This document shows, piece after piece, positions 1 through 9,120 of a stretch of DNA of 64,000 bases. The DNA is from Herbaspirillum robiniae. Lineage in GTDB: Bacteria; Pseudomonadota; Gammaproteobacteria; Burkholderiales; Burkholderiaceae_D. The stretch is taken from NCBI RefSeq assembly GCF_002213415.1, contig NZ_NJGU01000015.1:1-64000 (forward strand), in the 5' to 3' direction. Below the pieces are notes generated by a model that searched no databases, had not been told where the DNA came from, and saw only the letters and a list, made by a program, of their open reading frames with translations. The translations under genes and the position numbers were made by a program. Positions within the stretch are counted from its first letter, which is position 1, and each line of letters opens with the position of its first letter.

Positions 1-119
1 CGTCGAACCAGCAGATGGGTCACATGGAAGACATCGCGTTCACGTACGAGAAGATCACCTGGACCTTCGACCCGGACGGCATCGAGGCCGAAGACTCCTG
101 GCTGGCGCCGAAGTCGTAA
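1..119 (+). CDS. hcp: Hcp (TssD), T6SS inner tube protein, C-terminal end only
   Basis: The reading frame entering the window from the left encodes the last 38 residues of an Hcp-type protein, read from base 3 to a TAA stop at 117-119. The segment with IAFTYEKITWTF followed by an acidic tail and SWLAPKS matches the final beta strands of Hcp. Hcp hexamers stack to form the tube that is fired by the contractile sheath and are often secreted themselves. The gene lies 20 bp upstream of tssE on the same strand, which fits a common T6SS operon. The start and most of the gene are outside the window, so this is a partial call based on a short tail plus context. Confidence 0.85.
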   Translation, partial: SNQQMGHMEDIAFTYEKITWTFDPDGIEAEDSWLAPKS

Positions 120-139
120 GCCGCTGAGCGGAGGGCGGG

Positions 140-556
140 ATGCGGGAGCGCCGATTGCTGGAAAGGATCGCCAACTGGAACGAGGCCGATGCCGAGCGCA
201 CCAGCCAGACCCAGGTGGACATCCTCGTGCGCTCGGTGAACGACCATCTCGCCCGCCTGCTCAACACGCGCCAGGGCAGCGTGCCCATCGATCCTTCCTT
301 CGGCGTGCCGGACTTCACCAACCTGGCCGGCGGCACCGGCCGCGGTTCGGTGACCGAGATGGAAGACGAGATCCGCCGCATGGTGCTCAAGTATGAGCCG
401 CGCGTGAAGTCGCCGCGCGTGGTGCTCAACGCCGAAACCACCGACGTGCTGTCGATCCGCTTTTCGCTGCAAGGCACGCTGGAAGTCGACAACCGCGAGA
501 TCCCGCTGCACATCTCGACCACCGTCGGCGCCAACGGCAAGGTCAGGGTCGGCTGA
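140..556 (+). CDS. tssE: TssE, T6SS baseplate wedge protein (gp25-like)
   Basis: The 138-residue product is a GPW/gp25 family protein, the T6SS counterpart of the T4 phage baseplate wedge protein gp25, which helps start sheath polymerisation. The length is typical. The N-terminal half contains QVDILVRSVNDHLARLLNTR followed by the conserved stretch around VPIDPSFGVPDFTNL, and the C-terminal part forms the alternating beta strands of the fold. It sits just after hcp and 115 bp before tssF, the usual hcp-tssE-tssF-tssG order. The short gap before tssF shows no gene. Confidence is high because family, length and neighbours agree. Confidence 0.95.
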   Translation: MRERRLLERIANWNEADAERTSQTQVDILVRSVNDHLARLLNTRQGSVPIDPSFGVPDFTNLAGGTGRGSVTEMEDEIRRMVLKYEPRVKSPRVVLNAETTDVLSIRFSLQGTLEVDNREIPLHISTTVGANGKVRVG

Positions 557-671
557 CGCCGCCCGGGGAGACCCTTTGCACCAGGCCACGCGCGCATCGC
601 GCGGCACCTGATGCAAGGCGTTTCGCTTTCATCCACATTGCTGCACAAGGCATCACAACAAGCCACCCGAC

Positions 672-2396
672 ATGTTCAATCGATACTACGAAGATGAGTT
701 GAACAAGCTCAAGGGACTGGCGGTCGAGTTCGCACAGAACAATCCGGCGCTGGCGCCCATGCTCTCCGGCTCGTCGGCCGATCCCGACGTCGAGCGCCTG
801 CTCGAAGGCGTGGCGTTCCTCACCGGGCTCACGCGCCAGAAGCTGGACGACGAGTTTCCCGAGTTCGTCCAGGAGCTGGCCAACCTGCTGTTCCCGCATT
901 ACCTGCGCCCGGTGCCCGCCACCACCATGGTCAGCTTCACGCCCAAGGCGGCGCTGGGCGAGACCGCGCGCGTGGCCGCCGGCACCGAGCTGGCCTCGCT
1001 GCCGGTGGACGGCACCGCCTGCCGCTTCGTCACCAGCGTCGACCTGGACATCGAGCCGGTCCACCTGGCCGACGCCAACCTGTTGAGTCACGCCGGCGCG
1101 GCCCCGATGCTGGTGCTGGAGTTCGAGATGGCCGGCGTGGACCTGGCGCAGTGGCGCGCCGACCGCCTGCGCCTGTTCCTGGGCAGCGGCTACAGCGAGG
1201 CCGCCAAGCTGCTGCTGCTGCTGACCAACCACGTGACCCAGGTGCGATTGTCGGGCGACGACGGCGCCCGTTTCGAGCTGGGGCCCAAGGCCATCACGGC
1301 GGCCGGCTTCGGGCAGCCGATGCTGCCCTATCCGGGCAACGCCTTCGCCGGCTACCGTAACATCCAGGAGTTCTTCGTGCAGCCGGAGAAATTCCTGTTC
1401 GTCGACCTGGTCGGCCTGCAGCAATGGACCACCCGCCGCGGCGGCCGCTTCTCGGTCTACATCACGCTGGACCAGCTGCCGGCGTGGGCGCCGGAGATCC
1501 GCCCCGACAGCTTCATGCTCAACATCGTGCCGGCGGTCAACCTGTTCCCGCACGCGGCCGACCCGATCAACCACGAGCATCGCGTCACCGAGTACCGCGT
1601 CATGCCCGAAGGCCGCGTACGCCAGCATTTCCAGATCTATTCGGTGGACCAGGTGGTGGGTTACCAGCAGGGCATGTCGCGCGAGCGCACCTACGTGCCC
1701 TTCGGCCTGTACCGCCACGACCGCCGCGGCGACCGCCTGTCTTATCGCACCACGGTGCGCAGCGCCACGGTGGGCCAAGGCAATGAACTCTACCTGTCGG
1801 TGAACTACCCGGCCGGCGACACGCCGCTGCCGGAAACGCTGTCGCTGCGCCTGACTTGCACCAACGGCACGCTGCCCGAAAGCCTCAAGCTGGGCGACAT
1901 CAGCCAGCCCACCAGCAGCTCGCCGGACCGTATGAGCTTTCGCAACATCCGCACGGTGTCGCCGGCGCTGAATCCGCCCACCGGCGAGGCGCTGCTGTGG
2001 CGGCTGATTTCGCACGTGTCGCTCAATTTCCTGTCGGTGGCCAACGCCGCCAACCTGCAGGCGCTGCTGAACCTGTACGTGTTCCCGGAGCGCCAGGAGC
2101 AGGGCCAGGAGGCCGCCAACCGGCGCCGCATCGAAGGCATCCAGGACGTCACCGCCACGCCCGAGACGCGACTGGTGGGCCGGGGCAGCGTGCTGCGCGG
2201 CCAGCTGGTGCGCATCAAGTGTCGCCAGGATTTCTTCGCCGGCATCGGCGACATGTACCTGTTCGGCTGCGTGATCGAGCGTTTCATCGCCGATTACGCC
2301 GGCATCAATTCCTATACCCGCGTCGAGATGGAAGACGCATTTTCCGGAGCAGTCTTCAAATGGCCGGCCCGACTCGGACAACAGCCGCTTCTGTAA
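672..2396 (+). CDS. tssF: TssF, T6SS baseplate protein
   Basis: The 574-residue product opens with FNRYYEDELNKLKGLAVEFA, the hallmark N-terminus of TssF (VasA/ImpG family, DUF879). This baseplate wedge component works with TssG, TssE and TssK around the VgrG hub. The sequence is full length. It contains the typical segments LLFPHYLRPVPATTMVSF near residues 75-90 and a late ADYAGINSYTRVEM motif close to the C-terminus. Its 3' end overlaps the start of tssG by about 37 bp in another frame, which points to translational coupling and fits the 1:2 TssG:TssF complex. Confidence 0.96.
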   Translation: MFNRYYEDELNKLKGLAVEFAQNNPALAPMLSGSSADPDVERLLEGVAFLTGLTRQKLDDEFPEFVQELANLLFPHYLRPVPATTMVSFTPKAALGETARVAAGTELASLPVDGTACRFVTSVDLDIEPVHLADANLLSHAGAAPMLVLEFEMAGVDLAQWRADRLRLFLGSGYSEAAKLLLLLTNHVTQVRLSGDDGARFELGPKAITAAGFGQPMLPYPGNAFAGYRNIQEFFVQPEKFLFVDLVGLQQWTTRRGGRFSVYITLDQLPAWAPEIRPDSFMLNIVPAVNLFPHAADPINHEHRVTEYRVMPEGRVRQHFQIYSVDQVVGYQQGMSRERTYVPFGLYRHDRRGDRLSYRTTVRSATVGQGNELYLSVNYPAGDTPLPETLSLRLTCTNGTLPESLKLGDISQPTSSSPDRMSFRNIRTVSPALNPPTGEALLWRLISHVSLNFLSVANAANLQALLNLYVFPERQEQGQEAANRRRIEGIQDVTATPETRLVGRGSVLRGQLVRIKCRQDFFAGIGDMYLFGCVIERFIADYAGINSYTRVEMEDAFSGAVFKWPARLGQQPLL

Positions 2397-3346
2397 AGGA
2401 AGACCTGCTTGCCCGCGGCGAGCGCTATTCCTATTTCCAGGCGATCCGCCTGCTGCGCCTGTTCGAGAAGAACACGGGGGCCGCGCGCGCGGAGAACCTG
2501 CGCATCCGGCCCAAACTGTCGCTGACCTTCCCCGACAACGACGTCGACGCCATCGAGGCGCGCCCGCAGGGCGGCTACCGCATCACGGCCAACTTCTTCG
2601 GCCTGTACGGCGTGTCCTCGCCGCTGCCGACCTATTACACCGAGGACCTGTTCGAAGAAGAGCGCGAGGGTGGGCATGCCCAGCGCGAGTTCATCGACAT
2701 CGTCCATTACGCGCTGTATCCGCTGCTGTTCGACGCCTGGTCCAAGTACCGCCTCGAGCAGCGCGTGGTGGAGGACGGCGACGCCGCCGCGCTGGGCCAC
2801 ATGTTCGCCTTCGTCGGCCTGGACGACGAGGAGCTGCGCGTCGGCCTGCTGCCCGGCAGCGCCGGCCTGCTGCGCTACGCCGGCCTGCTCAACCAGCGCC
2901 CGCGCTCGGTGCTGGGGCTGCGCACCATGCTGGCCGACGCCTTTCCCGGCGCGCGCGTCGAGATCGACAGCTGCGTGCCGCGCACCGTGGGCATTCCGGC
3001 CGACCAGCAATGGAGCCTGGGCCGGCAGGGCACGCAACTGGGCGAGGAGGCCTACCTGGGCAGCCTGATCGACGACTACGGCAGCACCTTGCGCATCCGC
3101 CTGGCCGACCTGCCGCAGCCGTTGTTCCACCAGCTGCTGCCGGGCGCGGCCGGACACCAGCGGCTGCGCTTCCTGACCCGGTTTTACCTGATCGATCCGC
3201 TGGACGTGGAAGTGGAGCTGGACCTGCTGCACGAGGAGGCAAGGCCGATGCGCGCCAACGGCGCCCAGTGGTCGCGCCTGGGGCTGGACACCTGGCTGGC
3301 GCCGGAGCAGGCGGCCGAGCCGACGGTAGTGAAATTCATGCTGTGA
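2360..3346 (+). CDS. tssG: TssG, T6SS baseplate protein
   Basis: The product, about 328 residues from the ATG near 2360, is a TssG (VasB/ImpH, DUF1305) protein. Diagnostic segments are the N-terminal ERYSYFQAIRLLRLFE, the middle GLYGVSSPLPTYYTEDL, and the C-terminal LGEEAYLGSLIDDYGSTLRI and LTRFYLIDPLDVEVEL. It bridges the baseplate wedges together with TssF. The open frame extends far upstream inside tssF, but that part is an arginine/proline-rich shadow translation. The family N-terminus begins at the ATG that overlaps the tssF end. An overlap of this size favours coupled translation. The exact start base could be off by one. Confidence 0.93.
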   Translation: MAGPTRTTAASVKEDLLARGERYSYFQAIRLLRLFEKNTGAARAENLRIRPKLSLTFPDNDVDAIEARPQGGYRITANFFGLYGVSSPLPTYYTEDLFEEEREGGHAQREFIDIVHYALYPLLFDAWSKYRLEQRVVEDGDAAALGHMFAFVGLDDEELRVGLLPGSAGLLRYAGLLNQRPRSVLGLRTMLADAFPGARVEIDSCVPRTVGIPADQQWSLGRQGTQLGEEAYLGSLIDDYGSTLRIRLADLPQPLFHQLLPGAAGHQRLRFLTRFYLIDPLDVEVELDLLHEEARPMRANGAQWSRLGLDTWLAPEQAAEPTVVKFML

Positions 3347-3422
3347 TGCCGGGGCTGGGCGCCATCGATGCCGCCGGAACGACGCCAACCATCAATGAAA
3401 GTCGCATTCAAGGGAGAGTGAA

Positions 3423-6062
3423 ATGCTGCTGGTCGAACTGAAACCCCTGGTAGGCCGCCTGAACGGCTACAGCAAACAGGCGCTGGAAGATGGCGTCGGC
3501 CTGTGCGTTTCGCGCGGGCATTACGAGATCACCGTCGAGCACCTGCTGGTCAAGCTGTTCGACGACATCCAGTCCGACATCCCGCTGCTGCTGCGCCAAT
3601 ACGGCGTGGACGCGGCGCTGGTCAAGCGCGCGCTGGACAAGTCCATCGAAGACATGCGCACCGGCAACGCCGGCCGCCCGGCCTTCTCGCCGCTGCTGCT
3701 GGAGCTGTTGCAGGACGCCTGGCTGATCGCCTCGGTCAACCTGTTCGAAGGCCGCATCCGCTCCGGCGCCATCCTGCTGGCCTTCCTGGCGCGCGCCACC
3801 TATTACGCCACCGGCGACTACGCCACGCCGCTGCGCGCGCTCAACCGCGAGACCATGCTGGGCGCGTTCGGCCAAGTGTGCGGCGCCTCGATCGAAGAGT
3901 CCGCCGCCGGCTCCGGCGAGGCCGGTTCGGCCGGCGAAGGCGCCGCGCCTTCCGGCGACGGCAGCGCCATCGCCCGCTTCTGCGAAGACTTCACCGCCAA
4001 GGCCCGCGCCGGCAAGATCGACCCGGTCTTTGGCCGCGACATGGAGATCCGCCAGATGGTCGACATCCTGGCGCGCCGCCGCAAGAACAACCCGATCTGC
4101 GTGGGCGACCCCGGCGTAGGCAAGACCGCCGTGGTGGAAGGCCTGGCGCTGCGCATCGTCACCGGCGACGTGCCCGAGTCGCTCAAGGACGTCACCATCC
4201 TGGGCCTGGACATGGGCATGCTGCAGGCCGGCGCCAGCGTCAAGGGCGAGTTCGAGAATCGCCTGAAGGGCGTGATCACCGAGATCAAGTCCTCGCCCAA
4301 GCCCATCATCCTGTTCATCGACGAAGCCCATACCCTGATCGGCGCCGGCGGCCAGGCCGGCACCTCGGACGCGGCCAACCTGCTGAAACCGGCGCTGGCG
4401 CGCGGCGAGCTGCGCACCATCGCCGCCACCACCTGGGCCGAATACAAAAAGTACTTCGAGAAGGACGCCGCGCTGGCGCGTCGCTTCCAGCTGGTCAAGC
4501 TGGATGAGCCGGACCTGGCCACCGCGGTGCTGATCCTGCGCGGCCTGAAGGAAAAATACGAGGACGTGCATCGCGTGGTCATGCGCGACGACGCCATCGT
4601 CGCCGCCGCCGAACTGTCTTCGCGCTACATCACCGGCCGCCAGCTGCCGGACAAGGCGGTCGATCTGCTCGACACCGCCTGCGCGCGCGTGAAGGTGCTG
4701 CAAAGCGCCAAGCCCGATGTGCTGGAAGACAAGGAGCGCCTGATCCAGGCGCTGCAGCGCGAGAAGGGCGGCCTCGAGCGCGACCACGACAACCTGCAGC
4801 CGGTCGACCTGGCGCGCCTGGGCGAGATCGACGGCCTGCTGGTCAAGGCCGAGGAAGAAGCGGCCGCGCTGCGCGAGGTCTGGCAAGGACAGAAGTCCGC
4901 CGCCGACGCGCTGCTGGCCGCGCGCGCCGCCCGCAAGAAAGCGCGCGAAGACGGCGCTGCGGAAGAAGAACTTGCGAAGCTGGTGGCCGATATCGAAACC
5001 GCCAGCGACGCCTTCAAGGCAGCGCAAGGCAAGGAGCCGCTGGTGCGGGTGGACGTCGACCCCGACGTGGTGGCCAAGGTGATTTCCGACTGGACCGGCA
5101 TCCCGGTGGGCAAGATGCTGCGCGACCAGGCCGAGACCGTGATGAACATGGAAAAGACCCTGGCGGCGCGCGTGCGCGGCCAGGACCACGCCATGCACCA
5201 GATCGGCGAGATCCTCAAGACCGCGCAGTCCGGCCTGCGCGACCCCGAGCAGCCGCTCGGCGTGTTCCTGCTGGCCGGCCCGTCCGGTGTGGGCAAGACC
5301 GAGACCGCGCTGTCGGTGGCCGACATCCTGTTCGGCGACGAGAAGTCCACCGTCATCATCAACATGAGCGAGTTCCAGGAGAAGCACAACGTCAGCCGCC
5401 TGATCGGCTCGCCGCCGGGCTACGTCGGGTATGGCGAAGGCGGCGTGCTGACCGAGGCGGTGCGCCAGCGCCCCTATTCGGTGGTGCTGCTGGACGAAGT
5501 GGAGAAGGCCCACCTGGACGTGCTGAACCTGTTCTACCAGGTGTTCGACAAGGGCATGCTGTCCGACGGCGAGGGCAAGGAGATCGATTTCTCCAACACG
5601 GTGATCTTCCTGACCTCCAACCTGGCCACCGACGTCATCACCGAGATGACCGCCGGCGACGAGAAGCCCGACCACGAGACCCTGCTGGCCGCAGTGCGCC
5701 CGATCCTGTCGGCGCACTTCAAGCCGGCGCTGCTGGCGCGCATGACGGTGATCCCTTACTTCACGCTGGCGCGCGACGCGCTGGCCGGCATCGTGCGCCT
5801 GAAGATGAACAAGATCGTCAGCCGCCTGGCGCGCAACAACAAGATGAAGTTCACCTACAGTGACGCCGTGGTCGACCAGATCGCCGCCCGCTGCACCGAG
5901 GTCGAGACCGGCGCGCGCAACATCGACTTCATCCTGCGCGGCACCGTCATGCCGCTGATGTCGCAGGAGATCCTCTCGCGCATGAGCGGCGAGGTGCAGC
6001 CGACGGCGGTGACGCTGGAGGTGGCCGAGGGGGGCGGGTTCAAGGTGGAGTTTCCGGCGTAA
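3423..6062 (+). CDS. clpV: ClpV (TssH), T6SS sheath-recycling AAA+ ATPase
   Basis: The 879-residue product has the Clp B-type layout: an N-terminal double repeat (residues about 1-150), a first AAA+ module with Walker A GDPGVGKT near residue 228, a middle coiled-coil region (about 430-540), and a second AAA+ module with GPSGVGKTE near residue 619. The N-domain, with NGYSKQALEDGVGLCVSRGH, is the ClpV/TssH type that recognises the TssC N-terminus, not the housekeeping ClpB type. ClpV disassembles contracted sheath so that subunits can be reused. It lies 76 bp after tssG. The end is followed by a small inverted repeat before vgrG. Confidence 0.96.
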   Translation: MLLVELKPLVGRLNGYSKQALEDGVGLCVSRGHYEITVEHLLVKLFDDIQSDIPLLLRQYGVDAALVKRALDKSIEDMRTGNAGRPAFSPLLLELLQDAWLIASVNLFEGRIRSGAILLAFLARATYYATGDYATPLRALNRETMLGAFGQVCGASIEESAAGSGEAGSAGEGAAPSGDGSAIARFCEDFTAKARAGKIDPVFGRDMEIRQMVDILARRRKNNPICVGDPGVGKTAVVEGLALRIVTGDVPESLKDVTILGLDMGMLQAGASVKGEFENRLKGVITEIKSSPKPIILFIDEAHTLIGAGGQAGTSDAANLLKPALARGELRTIAATTWAEYKKYFEKDAALARRFQLVKLDEPDLATAVLILRGLKEKYEDVHRVVMRDDAIVAAAELSSRYITGRQLPDKAVDLLDTACARVKVLQSAKPDVLEDKERLIQALQREKGGLERDHDNLQPVDLARLGEIDGLLVKAEEEAAALREVWQGQKSAADALLAARAARKKAREDGAAEEELAKLVADIETASDAFKAAQGKEPLVRVDVDPDVVAKVISDWTGIPVGKMLRDQAETVMNMEKTLAARVRGQDHAMHQIGEILKTAQSGLRDPEQPLGVFLLAGPSGVGKTETALSVADILFGDEKSTVIINMSEFQEKHNVSRLIGSPPGYVGYGEGGVLTEAVRQRPYSVVLLDEVEKAHLDVLNLFYQVFDKGMLSDGEGKEIDFSNTVIFLTSNLATDVITEMTAGDEKPDHETLLAAVRPILSAHFKPALLARMTVIPYFTLARDALAGIVRLKMNKIVSRLARNNKMKFTYSDAVVDQIAARCTEVETGARNIDFILRGTVMPLMSQEILSRMSGEVQPTAVTLEVAEGGGFKVEFPA

Positions 6063-6103
6063 GCCGACCCGTTGCCGGACGCCGGCGGCGGGTCGCCGCG
6101 CAT

Positions 6104-6128
6104 GTTACAGCCGTAACCCGGCTGTAAC
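6104..6128. repeat. 10-bp inverted repeat between clpV and vgrG
   Basis: Two perfect 10-base arms, GTTACAGCCG and CGGCTGTAAC, are separated by five bases. The element sits 41 bp after the clpV stop and 70 bp before the first vgrG. There is no T-run on either side, so it is not a standard intrinsic terminator. It could be a regulator site or an RNA hairpin dividing the structural operon from the VgrG island. Function is unknown. Confidence 0.5.
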
Positions 6129-6197
6129 GGCGCGGAAAGCCGCGCCGGTCAGAATGTTCCTCGTTATCCACAGCAACAGGAAAAATCGGAGTCGGTC

Positions 6198-9104
6198 ATG
6201 GCCTCGCTTACCCACAAGATTGCCGCCAACAGGCGTTTCGAGTTCTCGTCCTCTGCCTACGGTGGTGACAACCCGTTCGACCTGGTCAGCATGGAAGGGT
6301 ACGAGGCGATCTCCCAACCGTTTCGTTTCGAGCTGATATTGGTCAGCGACAACGCCGAGATCGACTTCGACGCCATGCTGCGCCAGCCGGCCAGCATGCG
6401 TATCTACGCGCCGGACGGCGCTTCCCACGTTCCCTATCACGGCATATTGGCCGCATTCGAGCAGCTGCATCGGGCCGACGGCTACGTGTTCTATCGCGCT
6501 GTCCTGGTGCCGCGTTTATGGCGACTGTCGCTGTTTCGCGTGTCGGACGTCTATCTCGACGAACGGGATATCACGGGCATCATCGAAGGCGTGCTCAAGG
6601 GCAGCCGCTTCAGCAGCGACGATTATCAGATGTCCACCAACGGCAGCTACCGCAAGCGCAGCTTCGTGTGCCAGTACGAGGAGAGCAACCTGGCCTTCAT
6701 CTCGCGCTGGATGGAGAAGGAGGGCATGCATTATTACTTCGACCATGACGGGGCCGCTGAAAAGCTGGCCGTGGTGGATCGCAAGGAGTCGCTGCCGGCG
6801 AAGGCACTCGCAGTCAATTACCGCCCGGTGGATGAGCTCGATACCGGCGCCGCAGCGGATTCGGTACAGGCGTTCGTCTACCGGCAGAAGCCGCTGCCGC
6901 ATCGCGTGTTGCTGCAGGAGTACAACTATCGGAAGGCTCACCTGGATCTTGCGGCCGAGGCGGTCGTGGACGAGCAAGGCGTGGGCGACGTCATGATCTA
7001 TGGCGAGAACTTCCGTGACGAGGAAGAGGGAAAACGCTATGCCTCGCTGCGCGCCGAAGAAATCATCTGCGGCGCCCGTGTCTATTCCGGCGAGTCGACT
7101 GCGGTCGGGTTGCGCACCGGGCATTTCATGGAACTGGCCGGCCACTACCGCTCCAGCTTCAACGCCAGGTATCTCGTCACCGAGATGCGCCACCAGGGAT
7201 CGCAGGCGGGCGCGTTGCTGGCCGGCATTCGCAGTCCCTACAGCGATGAAGGCAAGACTACCCATTACAGCAACAGCTTCCAAGCCATCCCCGCCAACGT
7301 GCAGTTCCGCGCCGAACGGGTCACGCCGTGGCCGCGCGTGGCCGGTACGATGAACGCCAAGGTGGATTCCGAAGGCCTGGGCGAGATGGCGGAGATGGAT
7401 GAGTTCGGTCAGTACAAGGTGCAGCTGCCGTTCGACCGTCCGGGCAAGAACGCCAACAAGGGCTCGGCGCGCGTGCGCATGGCCTCGCCGTATTCGGGTT
7501 CCGACCACGGCATGCATTTCCCTTTGTACAAGGGCGCTGAAGTGCTGCTGACATTTACCGACGGCGATCCGGATCAGCCTGTCATCGTCGGTACGGTGCC
7601 TAATTCCGAGAATCTCAGCATCGTAAGCAACCGCAATGCGGACCGCAATGGCATCAGCACCAAAGGTGGCAACCAGATGTACATGAGCGACGCGAAGGGC
7701 AAGGAGGCGATGTGGCTGCATTCGCCGTTCCATAACAGCAGTATCGGCATCGGCTCGACCGACCCGCGCGGCGGCGGTAGTCTGGCGTTCCTGACCACGG
7801 GCTCCAGCGAGTCGATTACGGTCGGCAACAAATTCGATGCCTCTCTGGCCTCCAGCTCATCCCTTTCGGTCGGCACGAGCACCAGCCTGAGCGCGGCGCT
7901 GAGCACCTCGGTCAGCGCCGGCTATGCCTTCGATATCTCGTTGGGCAGCAGTTTTTCGTGGAAGCCGTATGGAAAGGCTTACGGGCTCATCGAGGATGGC
8001 GGCACGACCTTTCAGGACAAGGGCGAATTCAAGGCCGGCAACGACATGATATTTACCGCCGGTCATCAGGATGTGGCCAGGGCCGCGGGGCTCCAGAAGC
8101 TCAACAGCGATCTCAAGAAGATGGCCGGCTGGAATCTGGGCGTCAATCTGGCTGTGGCGGTCGCGGCTGGCGTCAGTTTGGGCACGAGAGGCAGCGACCA
8201 GGAACAAAGCGACGCGGACTATCTGAAGCAGAAAAAAGACGATGCCACCAAGGTCGCGGAGAAAAAAGCTGAATTCAAAGCGAAGAATTCGAGCTTGAGC
8301 GATGAGGACGCGCAAGCCCTCGCTGAACGCGCCGTGAGCGCGGAATCCTATCAACCGTCGACCGGCAGCCAGCCCTTCATGAAAGGTGACAAGCGCTATA
8401 CGGCGATCGGACTCTCCGCCGCCAATACCTTGGCGGCCTCGCTTACCACCGGGGTCATGTTCGCCCAGATAAAGAAACTCACCGAGAAATTTGGAAAGCA
8501 GTACGAGTTCCTTAAGCCGGTGGGCATCATGAAGATGGACAAAACGGGATTGCTTGCTGCCGCCGATTTCGGTTCGCCCCGGAAACGCAGCGCACTTTCT
8601 CTGACCACGAATGGATTTTTCCTCGGATTCCGTGAAAAGGGACGGCATCTCGACAGTAAAGATGATGTAGCTACGACGGATGACGTTTTGCGAAACTCAG
8701 CCGATAGTAAGGCGAGAACCGTCGCGATGTGGTCTGCCGGTGGTGAGCTCAAGATGCGTGCCGCCGATTCGGTCAATATCGGCGTTGTCGATACCAGTCT
8801 GAAAATTAACGGGGACGAATTGGTTGCAACAGTCGAAAAGAAGGTCGCAGTAACGGCCAAGGAAAAACTGGCTTTTGCGGTTGACAGTAGTTCGATCACC
8901 ATGATGGGAGATAGTCTCGAAATGGCCTGCGGTGGTAGTGGCGTGGTAGCGGAGAAAGAATCGCTATTTCTCTGCGGGCCGGGTACGGCATCGATCAAGA
9001 TTGAACGAGCAAAGGTCTTGCTAGCTGCGCCGAATGAGGCTGGCCTCATGGAGGCCAGCGCCGTAGGTTTCAAGATCGACGGCTCACTGGTTAAGTTGGG
9101 ATGA
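6198..9104 (+). CDS. vgrG: VgrG (TssI) spike protein with long C-terminal extension
   Basis: The 968-residue product is a T6SS spike trimer subunit. Residues about 1-370 are the gp27-like part, and about 372-475 the gp5-like OB fold with SPYSGSDHGMHFPLYKGAEV and a DGDPDQPVIVG segment. The normal VgrG core ends near residue 600. Here about 350 more residues follow: a Ser-rich repeat-like stretch (about 545-590), a hydrophobic segment near 642-664, a charged coiled segment (about 670-730), a second hydrophobic segment near 734-758, and a beta-helix-like tail ending KIDGSLVKLG. The last third is visibly less GC-rich than the core. The extension is either a cargo domain or a tip-binding region. 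It is duplicated in the second VgrG downstream. Confidence 0.93.
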   Translation: MASLTHKIAANRRFEFSSSAYGGDNPFDLVSMEGYEAISQPFRFELILVSDNAEIDFDAMLRQPASMRIYAPDGASHVPYHGILAAFEQLHRADGYVFYRAVLVPRLWRLSLFRVSDVYLDERDITGIIEGVLKGSRFSSDDYQMSTNGSYRKRSFVCQYEESNLAFISRWMEKEGMHYYFDHDGAAEKLAVVDRKESLPAKALAVNYRPVDELDTGAAADSVQAFVYRQKPLPHRVLLQEYNYRKAHLDLAAEAVVDEQGVGDVMIYGENFRDEEEGKRYASLRAEEIICGARVYSGESTAVGLRTGHFMELAGHYRSSFNARYLVTEMRHQGSQAGALLAGIRSPYSDEGKTTHYSNSFQAIPANVQFRAERVTPWPRVAGTMNAKVDSEGLGEMAEMDEFGQYKVQLPFDRPGKNANKGSARVRMASPYSGSDHGMHFPLYKGAEVLLTFTDGDPDQPVIVGTVPNSENLSIVSNRNADRNGISTKGGNQMYMSDAKGKEAMWLHSPFHNSSIGIGSTDPRGGGSLAFLTTGSSESITVGNKFDASLASSSSLSVGTSTSLSAALSTSVSAGYAFDISLGSSFSWKPYGKAYGLIEDGGTTFQDKGEFKAGNDMIFTAGHQDVARAAGLQKLNSDLKKMAGWNLGVNLAVAVAAGVSLGTRGSDQEQSDADYLKQKKDDATKVAEKKAEFKAKNSSLSDEDAQALAERAVSAESYQPSTGSQPFMKGDKRYTAIGLSAANTLAASLTTGVMFAQIKKLTEKFGKQYEFLKPVGIMKMDKTGLLAAADFGSPRKRSALSLTTNGFFLGFREKGRHLDSKDDVATTDDVLRNSADSKARTVAMWSAGGELKMRAADSVNIGVVDTSLKINGDELVATVEKKVAVTAKEKLAFAVDSSSITMMGDSLEMACGGSGVVAEKESLFLCGPGTASIKIERAKVLLAAPNEAGLMEASAVGFKIDGSLVKLG

Positions 9105-9120
9105 AGCGGAGACAACAGTT

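Noticed and set aside
1856..2359. Long N-terminal extension of TssG from a TTG start
   Set aside because: The upstream part is an Arg/Gly/Pro-rich shadow of tssF; the family N-terminus begins at the overlapping ATG near 2360.
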